Positions 1-8,721 of a stretch of DNA of 64,000 nucleotides are shown here, in pieces. The translations under genes and the position numbers were made by a program. Below the pieces are notes generated by a model. That model ran no database searches. It was not told the origin of the DNA and saw only the letters and a list, made by a program, of their open reading frames with translations. The first letter of the stretch is position 1. Each line of letters starts with the position of its first letter. Source of the stretch: JAEUMD01 sp050250815 (GTDB lineage Bacteria > Pseudomonadota > Alphaproteobacteria > Rhizobiales > Hyphomicrobiaceae); assembly GCA_050250815.1 (NCBI GenBank), contig JBFWNY010000008.1, forward strand, positions 56,220 to 120,219, given 5' to 3'.

Positions 1-38
1 TGTGCGGGCTACGGTTTCGGGTGGCTCATTCACAGCCT

Positions 39-1307
39 CTAACCGTTCTGTTTCGAAACGGCCGGGTTTGCGCCGCTTTGGACGCCCGCGCTGGGCTGTG
101 CGCTGCCGTCGCCGTCGAGGGATGCAATATTTGGCTGCGGCGTCAAAGCCGCGTTGGCATCGGGCTTCGGCTGGAACAGAAAATCGAGGTCGTAGTCTTT
201 CTCGGCCAGGCTCTTGTTGCACCGAGCTATGCCAAAAAGTGCGGTGGAGTGTAGGGCTTTCCTTTCCTTCCGGTCACGAATATTGGACGCCGCAGCGAGC
301 TGATAGCAGCTCAGCGCTTCGGATAGCAGTTCCTTCTCTCTTGGCCAGTTAAACAGGCTAGCAACGAACGCGGCGGCATAAAGGGTGTCGCCTTGTTCAA
401 GTGCTTCCCAGTCCTCGAAAGGAGCATGCGGCGCTCTTTGTGCCAAGGCACCTTGTGCCGGCGAAAGGAGGTTCCAAGCGGTAAGGCTCCGTGGGGAGCC
501 GGACTGATGGATCAATCCTCGGAAGCGCTTGGAGCGGGCCTGTATCAGGTCTCGGTTCCTCTGGTCCACAAGATCGCCCGCAAATTCATGGAGCTGCTCA
601 AACGCAGCGAGGGCAAGTTCATCATCGCCAAGTCGCAGAAGCTGCACCGCTTCCATTTCCTTGGCCCGCACATCTCTTGTGAAGCCAGGAGTTGCTAGGA
701 CAGCTCGAAATTCCCTCAAAGCTTTCATGTTGAGCCTTGCATCGCCTTCCGATTTTCGGAAGTCGATGCATCCCGATAGAAGATGGATTGAGGCTCTCTG
801 GCGCTGGAGGGGTTCATTAGCTCGTTTGGTGGTGTTGATCCTGTTCTTTAGGCCCTTTAGCGACTTCGCCAGCGAGGCTTCAACTGCGCGCTGGGTTGTG
901 CGCAGGGCGAGATTTCTACGGAAGAAGCCGGGAGCAACCAGATGGCGCAGTTCGCGTGCATATGTGGGGGGTGCGAGCGCAGGCTGACCTCCCGACCTCA
1001 AAATCGAGTGAATGGCTGCGTCGGTAGCCGGCGCAAGATTGGCGTCGCTGCGCGCGATGTATTTCTCAAGTTCCGCGTGCAGGATCACCTCGCGGTGGAT
1101 CCACCATTTGTAGAGTCCGAGCGCGCCGATGCCGAGGCTGACAAGCTCTTTGAGGTTGTCCCGGATGACTCCATAGACGGCATTACCTGAGCCGATGGCG
1201 TGGTCGAGAAACTTTGCCAACGGGAAACCAGCAAACTCGAGATCGTGACCGTGCTCTGCCAACCAGCTAAGGAGTTGGCACCAAACATCACCCCCGTCGC
1301 ATGCCAT
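39..1307 (-). CDS. Hypothetical membrane-anchored protein with a helical repeat-like region
   Basis: A 422-residue protein I cannot assign to a family. One likely membrane segment lies around residues 50-72 (LVSLGIGALGLYKWW). A long, charged, Arg/Lys/Leu-rich helical region follows that resembles TPR-type repeats (for example around 'RAKEMEAVQLLRLGDDELAL'), then a low-complexity Ala/Pro tail. The ATG at 1307 is preferred; a GTG at 1310 directly precedes it. A perfect CtrA-type site lies 33-47 bases upstream of the start on this strand. The codon pattern is continuous with a clean TAG stop. Function is unknown; a scaffold or tetratricopeptide role is only a guess. Confidence 0.6.
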   Translation of the reverse strand: MACDGGDVWCQLLSWLAEHGHDLEFAGFPLAKFLDHAIGSGNAVYGVIRDNLKELVSLGIGALGLYKWWIHREVILHAELEKYIARSDANLAPATDAAIHSILRSGGQPALAPPTYARELRHLVAPGFFRRNLALRTTQRAVEASLAKSLKGLKNRINTTKRANEPLQRQRASIHLLSGCIDFRKSEGDARLNMKALREFRAVLATPGFTRDVRAKEMEAVQLLRLGDDELALAAFEQLHEFAGDLVDQRNRDLIQARSKRFRGLIHQSGSPRSLTAWNLLSPAQGALAQRAPHAPFEDWEALEQGDTLYAAAFVASLFNWPREKELLSEALSCYQLAAASNIRDRKERKALHSTALFGIARCNKSLAEKDYDLDFLFQPKPDANAALTPQPNIASLDGDGSAQPSAGVQSGANPAVSKQNG

Positions 1308-1339
1308 CACACGCCCCGCAGATACGCCGCAACCCGGGA

Positions 1340-1354
1340 TTAACTATCTCTTAA
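1340..1354. promoter_or_regulatory. Perfect CtrA-type binding site (TTAA-N7-TTAA)
   Basis: The bases read TTAA, seven bases (CTATCTC), then TTAACC. This matches the full-length CtrA consensus of Alphaproteobacteria. It sits between divergent genes: 33 bases upstream of the minus-strand start at 1307 and about 170 bases upstream of the plus-strand start at 1521. The first distance fits direct promoter control of the minus gene. The match is seen; binding is inferred. Confidence 0.6.
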
Positions 1355-1520
1355 CCATAACCCTCTGTGCAAGGCCTTTTGCCGGGTTGGAGCGGGCATG
1401 TAACGATCCTCGGCCAGTGGGCGAAGGCGTGGAATGAGCACTCATATGCGGATTGCGCGGACAGGAGGTCACTGTGGCGAGCGGCAGTCCTTCGCCGGCC
1501 ACTCTCGGGAAAGGCAACGA

Positions 1521-2132
1521 ATGGCTGGCAGACGCGTTTTCTCGGACATATGCTTGGGCGGCCTAACCTTTTTCTCGCTGCTTCTCATGTGGTTCGCCGT
1601 CTCAGCGAACCCAGCCGGTGCAGGCGGCGGTAAAGCGCTCGAAGGGCGCAAGACCATCCGCGTCGTTGACGCCTCTGGCAGTGCACTCGAAATCGGTCAC
1701 GTTACCTTCACGCCGACGGCGGAAGGCGGCGCAGCAAAGATTGCGGTTGTCCTCGACGGACCGGATTTCAAGGATGAGTTTCTGTCGATGCGGCCGTTCC
1801 GTTGCATCGGGCGCCCCAAGCAGATGTGGTGTCACCTCGCCTATCCGTATCCGATTGTCGATCAGGTGAGCATGGACGACCTCAGGGATCTCGAGTACCG
1901 GCTGCTCTTTCTGTGGCGGCCCTACGACAAGGTCGGCGTCGACGCCTGGAACGGCCTCTACTTCAAGCTAGAGCCTCATGCCGATGGCTCGATCGTCGGC
2001 CGTCTCAACGAAGCCGACTTCAACGTGCTTGCCGTGCCGCCGGGCGAGGGCGTAATGCGGCCTGTCACGCACAAGGATCTGACCGAGGCACAGCCCGGCC
2101 AGCACGCGTTCGATCGCATCGAGATCCGCTGA
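1521..2132 (+). CDS. Hypothetical exported protein
   Basis: A 203-residue protein with an N-terminal export signal: basic MAGRR, a hydrophobic stretch (LTFFSLLLMWFAVSA), then an Ala/Gly-rich likely cleavage site near residue 35. The mature part is mixed alpha/beta with several Trp and Cys residues and no motif I recognise. The start at 1521 is chosen because GGGAAAGG precedes it and because the signal peptide then begins properly; the frame is open further upstream to 1434. It stands alone and is followed by a short intergenic region before a dehydrogenase gene. Probably periplasmic; function unknown. Confidence 0.7.
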   Translation: MAGRRVFSDICLGGLTFFSLLLMWFAVSANPAGAGGGKALEGRKTIRVVDASGSALEIGHVTFTPTAEGGAAKIAVVLDGPDFKDEFLSMRPFRCIGRPKQMWCHLAYPYPIVDQVSMDDLRDLEYRLLFLWRPYDKVGVDAWNGLYFKLEPHADGSIVGRLNEADFNVLAVPPGEGVMRPVTHKDLTEAQPGQHAFDRIEIR

Positions 2133-2273
2133 TCCTCCACGAACGGTAGTCCGAGTGCCGTTCCCGGGGAACGACAGGCGTCCACCACGCGCCGCGTGTG
2201 ACGGCGACGATTGCGCATTGTCAGCTCGTGTCAGCGGGTTATCGTGCCTGCAGCAGCAGGAGGACCATAGGCA

Positions 2274-2978
2274 ATGGCAGAGACGAGAGTGGCGCTGGTC
2301 AGCGGTGCCAATCGCGGCATCGGTCTGGAGATCGTGCGCCAGCTCGCGCGGCGCGGCGTGCTCGCCGCACTTGGCTCGCGTGATCCGGGAAAGGGTGCTG
2401 CGGCAGCCGACAGCCTGCGCGCGGAAGGGTTGGAGGTTCCCGTCATCGCGCTCGACGTCGCGGACGAGGGGAGTTGCCGCGCCTCCGTCGCCGAGGTGCA
2501 ACGCATGTTCGGGCGCCTCGACATCCTGGTCAACAACGCCGGCGTGTTCCTCGATCGCTCGGGGGGCGTCGCCGATCTGCCGCGGGAGACGCTAGGCGAG
2601 ACGCTCACAGTGAACACGCTCGGGCCGCTCTCACTCATCAAGGCGGCCGCCCCGGTGATGCGCACGCAGGGTTACGGTCGCATCGTCAACCTGTCATCGG
2701 GGCTGGGACAGCTCGACCAGATGGGAACAGGCTATGCGGCTTACCGGATATCGAAGACGGCGCTCAACGCGTTGACGCGGATCGCGGCCGGCGAACTTGC
2801 TCAGGATGGCATCAAGGTCAATGCCATGTGTCCGGGCTGGGTGCGGACCGACATGGGCGGCCCCAACGCCGAGCGTGATGTCCAAAAGGGCGCGGAGACT
2901 GCGGTCTGGCTCGCCATGCTCGACGACGACGGACCGACCGGCGGCTACTTCCGCGATATGAGGCCGATCGCGTGGTGA
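2274..2978 (+). CDS. Short-chain dehydrogenase/reductase
   Basis: A 234-residue NAD(P)-dependent oxidoreductase of the classical SDR family. The cofactor motif appears as SGANRGIG (residues 10-17), the NNAG element near residue 90, the catalytic Ser in NLSSG, and the Tyr/Lys pair in YAAYRISK. An Arg in the glycine motif (NRGIG) and the GSRD stretch after strand 2 suggest NADP(H) and resemble carbonyl-reductase-like members. AGGAGG lies ten bases before the ATG. The substrate cannot be read from the sequence, and the neighbours do not help because the gene is flanked by unknown proteins. Cytoplasmic. Confidence 0.9.
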   Translation: MAETRVALVSGANRGIGLEIVRQLARRGVLAALGSRDPGKGAAAADSLRAEGLEVPVIALDVADEGSCRASVAEVQRMFGRLDILVNNAGVFLDRSGGVADLPRETLGETLTVNTLGPLSLIKAAAPVMRTQGYGRIVNLSSGLGQLDQMGTGYAAYRISKTALNALTRIAAGELAQDGIKVNAMCPGWVRTDMGGPNAERDVQKGAETAVWLAMLDDDGPTGGYFRDMRPIAW

Positions 2979-3005
2979 CGCCAGTGTCCTCTGCGAATTG
3001 CGAAA

Positions 3006-3560
3006 TCAGAGATCGCGAGCGTGCCGCCGTCCGAGTGGTGTGAGGCCGGCGATAGGCGCGTCGACCGGCAGGATCATCTCCACCGCGGGCCCATCTTCCG
3101 CGGCGACGTCCCGGAGGCTGACGATGAGCTTGGGCTTGGCCGTTCCGTCGCCGGAAGGCAACTCGAGCGGACGCACGCCGGTCACCTCGAGGATGCGGCG
3201 TTCGGCATCGCCGCCGAAAGCGTAGCGATCGCCGACGGCGATCGCGGCCGAATACGTGGTGGGACGGATCTCGCGCAGCGGGGCGCTTCCGTCCGCTGCG
3301 CGGCCCAGCCAGAATGCCTCGGAACCGGCCACGGGTGGACGCGGCGTCGAAGTAGTGGCGGCGACTGTGGATGTTCCGGTTTCGACCCGCCCACCTTCGA
3401 GTGCGCTGGCGATGTCGCCGGCCAGATGCCGGTCGGCCGTGGCGGCAACGCCGGCAAAGCCGGCGAGCCCCGCGAGTATGATCGTTAGGGCCGGAACGGG
3501 AACGCGTTTCAGGGAGCTGCTAGGGCAGGCGGCTTCTGGCGTTCCGGTCGGGTTCGGCAT
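3006..3560 (-). CDS. Hypothetical membrane-anchored/periplasmic protein
   Basis: A 184-residue protein with one hydrophobic segment near residues 22-42 (VPALTIILAGLAGFAGVAA), followed by a Thr/Ser/Pro-rich linker and a C-terminal domain of about 100 residues with several beta-strand-like stretches (ILEVTGVRPLEL, PKLIVSLRDV). The start at 3560 has a good GAGGGGG sequence seven bases before it; an upstream ATG at 3578 would add six residues. It ends 27 bases past the convergent dehydrogenase stop. The topology suggests a soluble periplasmic domain held by an N-terminal anchor. Family not recognised. Confidence 0.65.
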   Translation of the reverse strand: MPNPTGTPEAACPSSSLKRVPVPALTIILAGLAGFAGVAATADRHLAGDIASALEGGRVETGTSTVAATTSTPRPPVAGSEAFWLGRAADGSAPLREIRPTTYSAAIAVGDRYAFGGDAERRILEVTGVRPLELPSGDGTAKPKLIVSLRDVAAEDGPAVEMILPVDAPIAGLTPLGRRHARDL

Positions 3561-3726
3561 GTCGGCCCCCTCGTGCATGGTCCGCTTTTCTGTACCGGGG
3601 AATATAGAAAGCGGATCAGCCGTTGCCCAGCCCCGCCCTGCAAACTCGCTTGATCATCCCCTGTGAACTGTGCTGGCAGCTTGCGCGGCCGATTGTGGCA
3701 GGAGGGAGGAACGTCGCCCGGAAGGC

Positions 3727-4005
3727 TCAGTTCCTCCCTCCACCACCGCGCCGTGGGGAGGCGTACACACGGCTCAGGTGTCGCAGAAACGCAAGGTTGA
3801 AGGCCATCGCAGCGGAAAAGACGAGGCTCAGGACCAGAACCGCCACGGGCCGGTCATAGCCCGTCGCTGCGGCTGTTCCGTTGGCAAGAATGGCGGTGCC
3901 CACAAGGGCGAACATCGCGAACGCGATCATCGCGTCGCGGGCGAACCCGCGGATGTTTCGCGCCCGAGTGGCGTGCGGCTGCCGTCGAATGCGCAATTTG
4001 CTCAT
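3727..4005 (-). CDS. Hypothetical two-helix membrane protein
   Basis: A 92-residue protein with a basic N-terminus (about residues 1-25, many Arg/Lys), two strong membrane helices (FARDAMIAFAMFALVGTAIL and AVLVLSLVFSAAMAFNLAFL) and a short basic/glycine-rich tail. The start at 4005 is preferred because GAGGGA precedes it; the frame is open upstream to 4137 but that stretch has no protein-like character. A positive N-terminus followed by two helices suggests both ends are in the cytoplasm. No functional motif visible; its neighbours are unrelated. Confidence 0.6.
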   Translation of the reverse strand: MSKLRIRRQPHATRARNIRGFARDAMIAFAMFALVGTAILANGTAAATGYDRPVAVLVLSLVFSAAMAFNLAFLRHLSRVYASPRRGGGGRN

Positions 4006-4385
4006 CGGTCCCTCGCTCTCGATGGTCGTTGCGATTCGCATCTCACTCGCCCGATGTGGCGCCGTTGGGCCCCGAATGTGGCGCGGGGCGAGCGAACTGA
4101 GGGCAGGCGGCATCGGCCGATTTGTTGTGTTTTTCATGCAACTTGGCCTCCATGCTTGCCCGGCTCGGCAGCGTCAACCGGGGGCGGCAGTGGGAGGCAA
4201 GGTGCGAGGCGATCGCTTTCTCTGGTTTGGAGCGCGCCATCCCTGCGTTTCGTGGCCGGAACTGCGCTCGGAGCACTTTTGGCGCCTTGCGATGGTGCGC
4301 GCACTGCCGTAGCTTCCGCGCCGCCTGAAGCGGCCGGAATTCTGGCCGTGGACACGCATCGACGCTCAAATGAAGGGTTCCCGTG

Positions 4386-5588
4386 ATGGGCTTCATCGCC
4401 GACAGTCTCAACCGCATCCAGCCGTCCGCCACGATTGCCGTCTCGATGAAGGCGCGTCAGCTGAAGGCGGAGGGCCGTGACGTCATCTCGCTGTCGGCGG
4501 GCGAGCCGGATTTCGACACGCCCGACAACGTCAAGGCCGCGGCCAAGGCGGCGCTCGACAAGGGCATGACGAAGTACACCGACGTCGACGGCATCCCCGA
4601 GCTGAAGAAGGCGATTTGCGCGAAGTTCAAGCGCGACAACGAACTCGACTACAAGCCCAGCCAGATCTCGGTCGGAACGGGCGGCAAGCAGGTGCTCTAC
4701 AACGCACTGCTGGCAACGCTGAACCCTGGCGACGAGGTGATCATTCCGGCGCCCTGCTGGGTGTCGTACGCCGACATCGTCATGCTGGGCGGCGCGACGC
4801 CGGTTTTCGTGCGCACGACCATGGACGACGGTTTCCGTCTGCAGCCGGACGCGCTGGAGAAGGCGATCACGCCGAAGACCAAGTGGTTCCTGTTCAACTC
4901 GCCGTCGAACCCGACCGGCGCAGCCTACGGCCGCGACGACCTCAAGAAGCTTACCGACGTGCTGCTGCGTCACCCGCACGTCTGGGTGATGACCGACGAC
5001 ATGTACGAGCACCTCATCTACGACGGGCTGAAGTTCTTCACGCCCGCGCAGGTCGAGCCCAAGCTCTACGAGCGCACGCTGACCGTGAACGGTCTGTCGA
5101 AGGCCTATTGCATGACGGGCCTGCGCATCGGTTATGCGGGTGGCCCAGAGGCACTCATCAATGCGATGCGCAAGCTGCAGTCACAATCGACCTCCAACCC
5201 GACCTCGATCATACAATGGGCGGCGGTGGAGGCGCTCAACGGTCCGCAGGGCTTCATCGCCGAGCACAATGCGGTATTCGCCAAGCGGCGTGACCTCGTC
5301 GTCTCCATGCTCAACCAGGCCAAGGGCATATCCTGCCCGAAGCCAGAGGGCGCATTCTACGTCTACCCGTCGTGCGCCGGAGCAATCGGCAAGACGACGC
5401 CGAAGGGTAAGAAGATCGGCAGCGATGAGGACTTCGTAACGGCACTGCTGGAGGAGGAGGGCGTGGCTTGCGTGCACGGCGCCGCCTTCGAAGGCTCGCC
5501 AGCGTTCCGCATTTCCTACGCCACTGCAACCGAGACGCTGGAGGAAGCGTGCAGGCGCATCCAGCGGTTCTGCGGAAACCTCTCCTGA
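4386..5588 (+). CDS. aatA: Aspartate aminotransferase, class I (PLP-dependent)
   Basis: A 400-residue fold-type I aminotransferase of the short, prephenate-tolerant type Ib family common in Alphaproteobacteria. The N-terminal SAGEPDFDTP motif (38-47), the SPSNPTGA motif near residue 172, and the PLP-binding Lys 239 in NGLSKAYCMTG are intact, as is the C-terminal Arg in FRISYA that binds the substrate carboxylate. It interconverts aspartate and oxaloacetate with glutamate/2-oxoglutarate; some relatives also act on prephenate. The ATG at 4386 follows an adjacent GTG at 4383; AAGGG lies nine bases upstream. It appears monocistronic. Confidence 0.93.
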   Translation: MGFIADSLNRIQPSATIAVSMKARQLKAEGRDVISLSAGEPDFDTPDNVKAAAKAALDKGMTKYTDVDGIPELKKAICAKFKRDNELDYKPSQISVGTGGKQVLYNALLATLNPGDEVIIPAPCWVSYADIVMLGGATPVFVRTTMDDGFRLQPDALEKAITPKTKWFLFNSPSNPTGAAYGRDDLKKLTDVLLRHPHVWVMTDDMYEHLIYDGLKFFTPAQVEPKLYERTLTVNGLSKAYCMTGLRIGYAGGPEALINAMRKLQSQSTSNPTSIIQWAAVEALNGPQGFIAEHNAVFAKRRDLVVSMLNQAKGISCPKPEGAFYVYPSCAGAIGKTTPKGKKIGSDEDFVTALLEEEGVACVHGAAFEGSPAFRISYATATETLEEACRRIQRFCGNLS

Positions 5589-5712
5589 CCGCAGCCGCGA
5601 GCGCCCGCTCTCAGGTCAAGCGCTGGTGAGGAGCGTGCCGGTCGACAGGACGGCGCGACCGTCGTCCCATGTCGTGCCGCGCCTCAACGGCAGGCTAACT
5701 ATATGCAAGGCT

Positions 5713-5727
5713 TTCAAACGAGATTAA
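5713..5727. promoter_or_regulatory. Imperfect CtrA-like site upstream of the TadG-like gene
   Basis: TTCA-N7-TTAAC: one half-site is perfect and the other differs at one base. It is about 77 bases before the start of the TadG-like gene. Pilus genes are CtrA targets in several Alphaproteobacteria, so this is plausible but weak. Confidence 0.3.
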
Positions 5728-5803
5728 CGGAATCTCTTGCTCCGTAGTCCTAGCGTTGCAGGCGTCGCAAAGGGCGGCACGCAGCCACGGGCGAGGGCAG
5801 GCG

Positions 5804-7183
5804 ATGGAGCTTCTCGGACTTGCGGGAATGCGCGAGGATCGCTCGGGAGCGATCTCGATCCTTGCCGGCCTGATGGCGATCCCGCTGTTCGGCATGGTCG
5901 GTCTGGCGATCGACTACACGCAGGCCAACCGCGCGCAAAAGAGCCTGCAGATCGCAACCGATGCGGCGGCGCTGGCGGCCGCCCAAGCCGTCTCGACTGG
6001 AATGGGCGATCCTGACCTTGCCGCGCGCACGTATTTCGACAACAACTACTCGGCCGCTGACGCCGCGCCTTCACCTGTTCTGGAAGTCCACGTCGAAGAA
6101 GCCGATCGCAGCGTCGTGGTCGTCGCCGCCGCGGATGCGATTACGAAGTTCGCTCGCATCTTCGGCAAGGACAAGTTCCACATCGATGCCCGCTCCGAGG
6201 CACAGTTTGGTGCCAACAAGACCGAGGTCGCACTCGTACTCGACAACACCGCGTCCATGAGCGGCGCCAAGATGGACGGCCTCAAGGACGCCTCGCGAGA
6301 GCTCGTCGAGATCCTGTTTGATGCCGCAAAGAAGGACGGCGACGTGAAGTTCGCGCTCGTTCCGTTCGGAGAGTACGTCAACGTGGGTCTGGCCAACCGC
6401 AATGCGCCGTGGATGAGCGTCGAGCCGGACAGCTCGACGACCGCCTACCAGTGTTGGGATACTTACCCGAATGCGACTTCAAGCAATTGCCGCGACGAGA
6501 CCTATACCTGCTACAGCGATGGCGTCCCCAACTTGTGCACCGGCAACGTGTGCGACTGGGATTACGGCAGTCCGGTCGAACAGTGCGGCGACGTGACGAC
6601 AACGAAGACTTGGAACGGCTGCGCCGGCTCACGCGACTATCCGCTGGATGTCTCGACGGCGTCGGATTTCTCGACGCGCGTGCCCGGCGTCATGAATGTG
6701 TCGTGTCCATCGGAGATTTCGCGGCTGACGACGTCCGAGTCGGATATCCTCGCCAAGATCGATGGCATGGTCACGACGGGCGACACCTTCGTACAGCCCG
6801 GTCTCATATGGGGCTGGCGCACGCTCGACTGGCGCGCACCCTTCTCCGACGGCAGCAATCCCGCCGACGATCGCAGCCTGCGCAAGTACATCGTGCTCAT
6901 GACGGACGGCGCCAACACGAAGTCGCCGAACTATCCCGATCACTCCGGCGGCGACATGACGCTTGCCAACACGCTCACCGCCGAGACGTGCGCCGCCATC
7001 AAAGCCGAGCAGGTCACGATCTACACCATCGCCTTCGAAGTCGCCGATCCGGGAGTGGAAACGCTGCTCAAGGATTGCGCCACCTCGCTCATCCATTATC
7101 ACGAGGCCGCCGACGCCTCGGCTTTGGCGGAGGCATTCCGCAAGATCGGCCGCGAGATGAGCGTGGTCCATCTGTCGAAGTAG
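5804..7183 (+). CDS. TadG-like pilus-assembly protein with von Willebrand factor A domain
   Basis: A 459-residue protein. Residues 16-36 form the membrane helix typical of TadE/TadG-type proteins (GAISILAGLMAIPLFGMVGL), followed by DYTQANRAQKSLQIATDAAA, the usual start of the Tad extracytoplasmic domain. A vWA-like domain follows with MIDAS-type DNTAS at 147-151 and VLMTDGAN further on. An unusual Cys-rich insert, with seven cysteines, sits between about residues 215 and 290. The ATG at 5804 has GAGGG upstream; the frame is open to a TTG at 5756. No other tad genes lie in the window, so it is a solitary member. Function in adhesion or pilus assembly is inferred. Confidence 0.85.
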   Translation: MELLGLAGMREDRSGAISILAGLMAIPLFGMVGLAIDYTQANRAQKSLQIATDAAALAAAQAVSTGMGDPDLAARTYFDNNYSAADAAPSPVLEVHVEEADRSVVVVAAADAITKFARIFGKDKFHIDARSEAQFGANKTEVALVLDNTASMSGAKMDGLKDASRELVEILFDAAKKDGDVKFALVPFGEYVNVGLANRNAPWMSVEPDSSTTAYQCWDTYPNATSSNCRDETYTCYSDGVPNLCTGNVCDWDYGSPVEQCGDVTTTKTWNGCAGSRDYPLDVSTASDFSTRVPGVMNVSCPSEISRLTTSESDILAKIDGMVTTGDTFVQPGLIWGWRTLDWRAPFSDGSNPADDRSLRKYIVLMTDGANTKSPNYPDHSGGDMTLANTLTAETCAAIKAEQVTIYTIAFEVADPGVETLLKDCATSLIHYHEAADASALAEAFRKIGREMSVVHLSK

Positions 7184-7445
7184 CAGCCTCCGCGCGGACT
7201 TGCCGCCAAGGTCGCCCACACACCGCACGGGGCCCATTGGCCCGCAGTGCGCAACAGCGGTTCGGCTACGGCAAAGCCGATCGACCCACTTCCGGCTTCA
7301 TTAAGCTTTGTCCGCGATGCTGTGCTCAATGCGCATGCATGCCAGCGGTCTGCGAAGAACCTCTGCGCGCGCCGTCTCCGCGTAGCGGGGCGTCCACGAT
7401 GATCGTGATCGGTCGTTGTGAACCGCCTTGCGAGGACGTGCGCGG

Positions 7446-7988
7446 ATGTTTGAGGAAGAGTGCTCGAGGCCGCACGCCGGCCAGATTCGCGATCGGCCAC
7501 CGGTGGCCCCCCCGTGTCGAGCGCAAACCGCGCCGTCCGGACTGCTGCCGTCACCCTACTTCGTTGATTGGAAGGGCGGAGCCCCTCCCTACCAACCCTC
7601 GTACGAGCTCGCCCGGCTGCTCGGGGCGATGTCGCCAGGGGTGAAGGCGCGGTTCTCCGGCGCGCAATTGGCGGCGCTCGACGTCGCCATCGTGAGCACG
7701 CGGCCCCGGCCCGCCACTCACAAGCTCGACTTCCGTGCCAGCGTGCCGTTCTTCGGGCGCCGCTACTACGTCGTCCTGCTCGGCGGCCGGGAGCGGCGCT
7801 CGCGCGCCCGAATTGCCGGTGACGGACAGGATGCGACGTGGCGCATGTCCGTCGCCTATGCCGTCCTGTTCGGATCGCTTGCCTCGCTCGCCATGACAGG
7901 GACGATCGTGGTGCTCTACCTGATCAAGTCGCTGCTTGGCATCGACGTGTTCCCCGATCACTCGATCCTGCACGGGCTGTTCTTCTGA
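7446..7988 (+). CDS. Hypothetical membrane protein
   Basis: A 180-residue protein with a Pro-rich N-terminus, a central conserved-looking block with FFGRRYYVVLLGGRERRS near residues 100-118, and one strong C-terminal membrane helix (LFGSLASLAMTGTIVVLYLI) before a short tail ending LHGLFF. The central motif resembles short alphaproteobacterial membrane proteins of unknown function. The start is uncertain: ATG at 7446 is used, with a TTG at 7428 possible. It converges on the cytochrome gene, with an inverted repeat at 8007-8037 between them. Confidence 0.65.
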   Translation: MFEEECSRPHAGQIRDRPPVAPPCRAQTAPSGLLPSPYFVDWKGGAPPYQPSYELARLLGAMSPGVKARFSGAQLAALDVAIVSTRPRPATHKLDFRASVPFFGRRYYVVLLGGRERRSRARIAGDGQDATWRMSVAYAVLFGSLASLAMTGTIVVLYLIKSLLGIDVFPDHSILHGLFF

Positions 7989-8006
7989 GCGCACGCCGGA
8001 CCGAGA

Positions 8007-8037
8007 GGCCCGCCTGTCGCAGTTCCCAGCGGGCCTG
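8007..8037. terminator. Hairpin between convergent genes
   Basis: AGGCCCGC (8007-8014) and GCGGGCCT (8030-8037) are exact inverted repeats between the stops of the convergent genes at 7988 and 8089. No strong T-run follows, so terminator activity is only suggested by position. Confidence 0.4.
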
Positions 8038-8088
8038 GACCGGCGCTCAGCCCCGGCCGAGTGCGCGCTCACAACGGTAGCGGAGAGG

Positions 8089-8544
8089 CTACTTCTGCTG
8101 CCGGTATTTCTTGTGACAGCCGCCGCAGTTGCCCATCACCTTGGGCATCTCCTCCATGAAGGCGAACTCGTCCGTGATGGCAGCTTCCGCGGCCTTGGCA
8201 TCAGCGGCGAGCTTCGCGAAACGCTGCTCGACGTCCGCCTTGTTCTCCCAGATCACGGGAAGGGCCTCGGTCTCGGCACCGGTTTTGGAGTCGTCGGGGA
8301 ACAGTGCGGCCACCTTCGGCGGGTTGGACTGGAACACGGCGAGCGCCGCTTTGACCGCTGCCAGATCGAAGGGGATCTCCTGCTTCAGCATCTGGCCGGG
8401 CAACTTCGCAGCCTTGCCCATCTCCTTCAGCAGCGCCTGACGCTGTTTGATGGCATCTGCGTTCTGCGCCGAGGCGGGCGGCAATCCGACCAGAAGCACG
8501 GCGAGGGCGGCGGCTGCGGATTTGGCGATCGTCGCGGGCTTCAT
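8089..8544 (-). CDS. Class II c-type cytochrome (cytochrome c'/c556 type)
   Basis: A 151-residue periplasmic haem protein. A signal peptide covers about residues 1-26 (AAAALAVLLVGLPPASA). The mature protein is an all-helical four-helix-bundle type with the haem motif CGGCH close to the C-terminus (140-144) followed by KKY, the hallmark of class II cytochromes such as c' and c556. AAAGGA lies seven bases before the ATG at 8544. No redox partner is encoded next door, so its electron donor and acceptor are unknown. The axial Met of c556-type proteins cannot be assigned with certainty. Confidence 0.9.
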   Translation of the reverse strand: MKPATIAKSAAAALAVLLVGLPPASAQNADAIKQRQALLKEMGKAAKLPGQMLKQEIPFDLAAVKAALAVFQSNPPKVAALFPDDSKTGAETEALPVIWENKADVEQRFAKLAADAKAAEAAITDEFAFMEEMPKVMGNCGGCHKKYRQQK

Positions 8545-8660
8545 GGTGGTCCTTTCACTTTCAGTTCTGAAGCGGCAATGGTCGGCATTGGGCCGGGGCC
8601 AGTCTTCCATCGCAACCGTGGCGGAATGACGCCCGCCCGGCAGGGCGGAGACGGGACGCC

Positions 8661-8691
8661 AAAAGCAAAGGCGCCGGCTGTTGCCGACGCC
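8661..8691 (-). terminator. Rho-independent terminator for the 8722-8991 gene
   Basis: Read on the minus strand: GGCGTCGGC, loop AACA, GCCGGCGCC (one wobble pair), then TTTGCTTTT. It begins 30 bases past the stop of the small minus-strand gene, which supports that gene being real. Confidence 0.7.
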
Positions 8692-8721
8692 CGATGCGTT
8701 CCGAACGGTATGTGAGACTTG

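Noticed and set aside
4134..5012. Minus-strand frame of 292 codons opposite the aminotransferase
   Set aside because: Antisense to a clear PLP aminotransferase; Arg/Val/His-rich with no family features.
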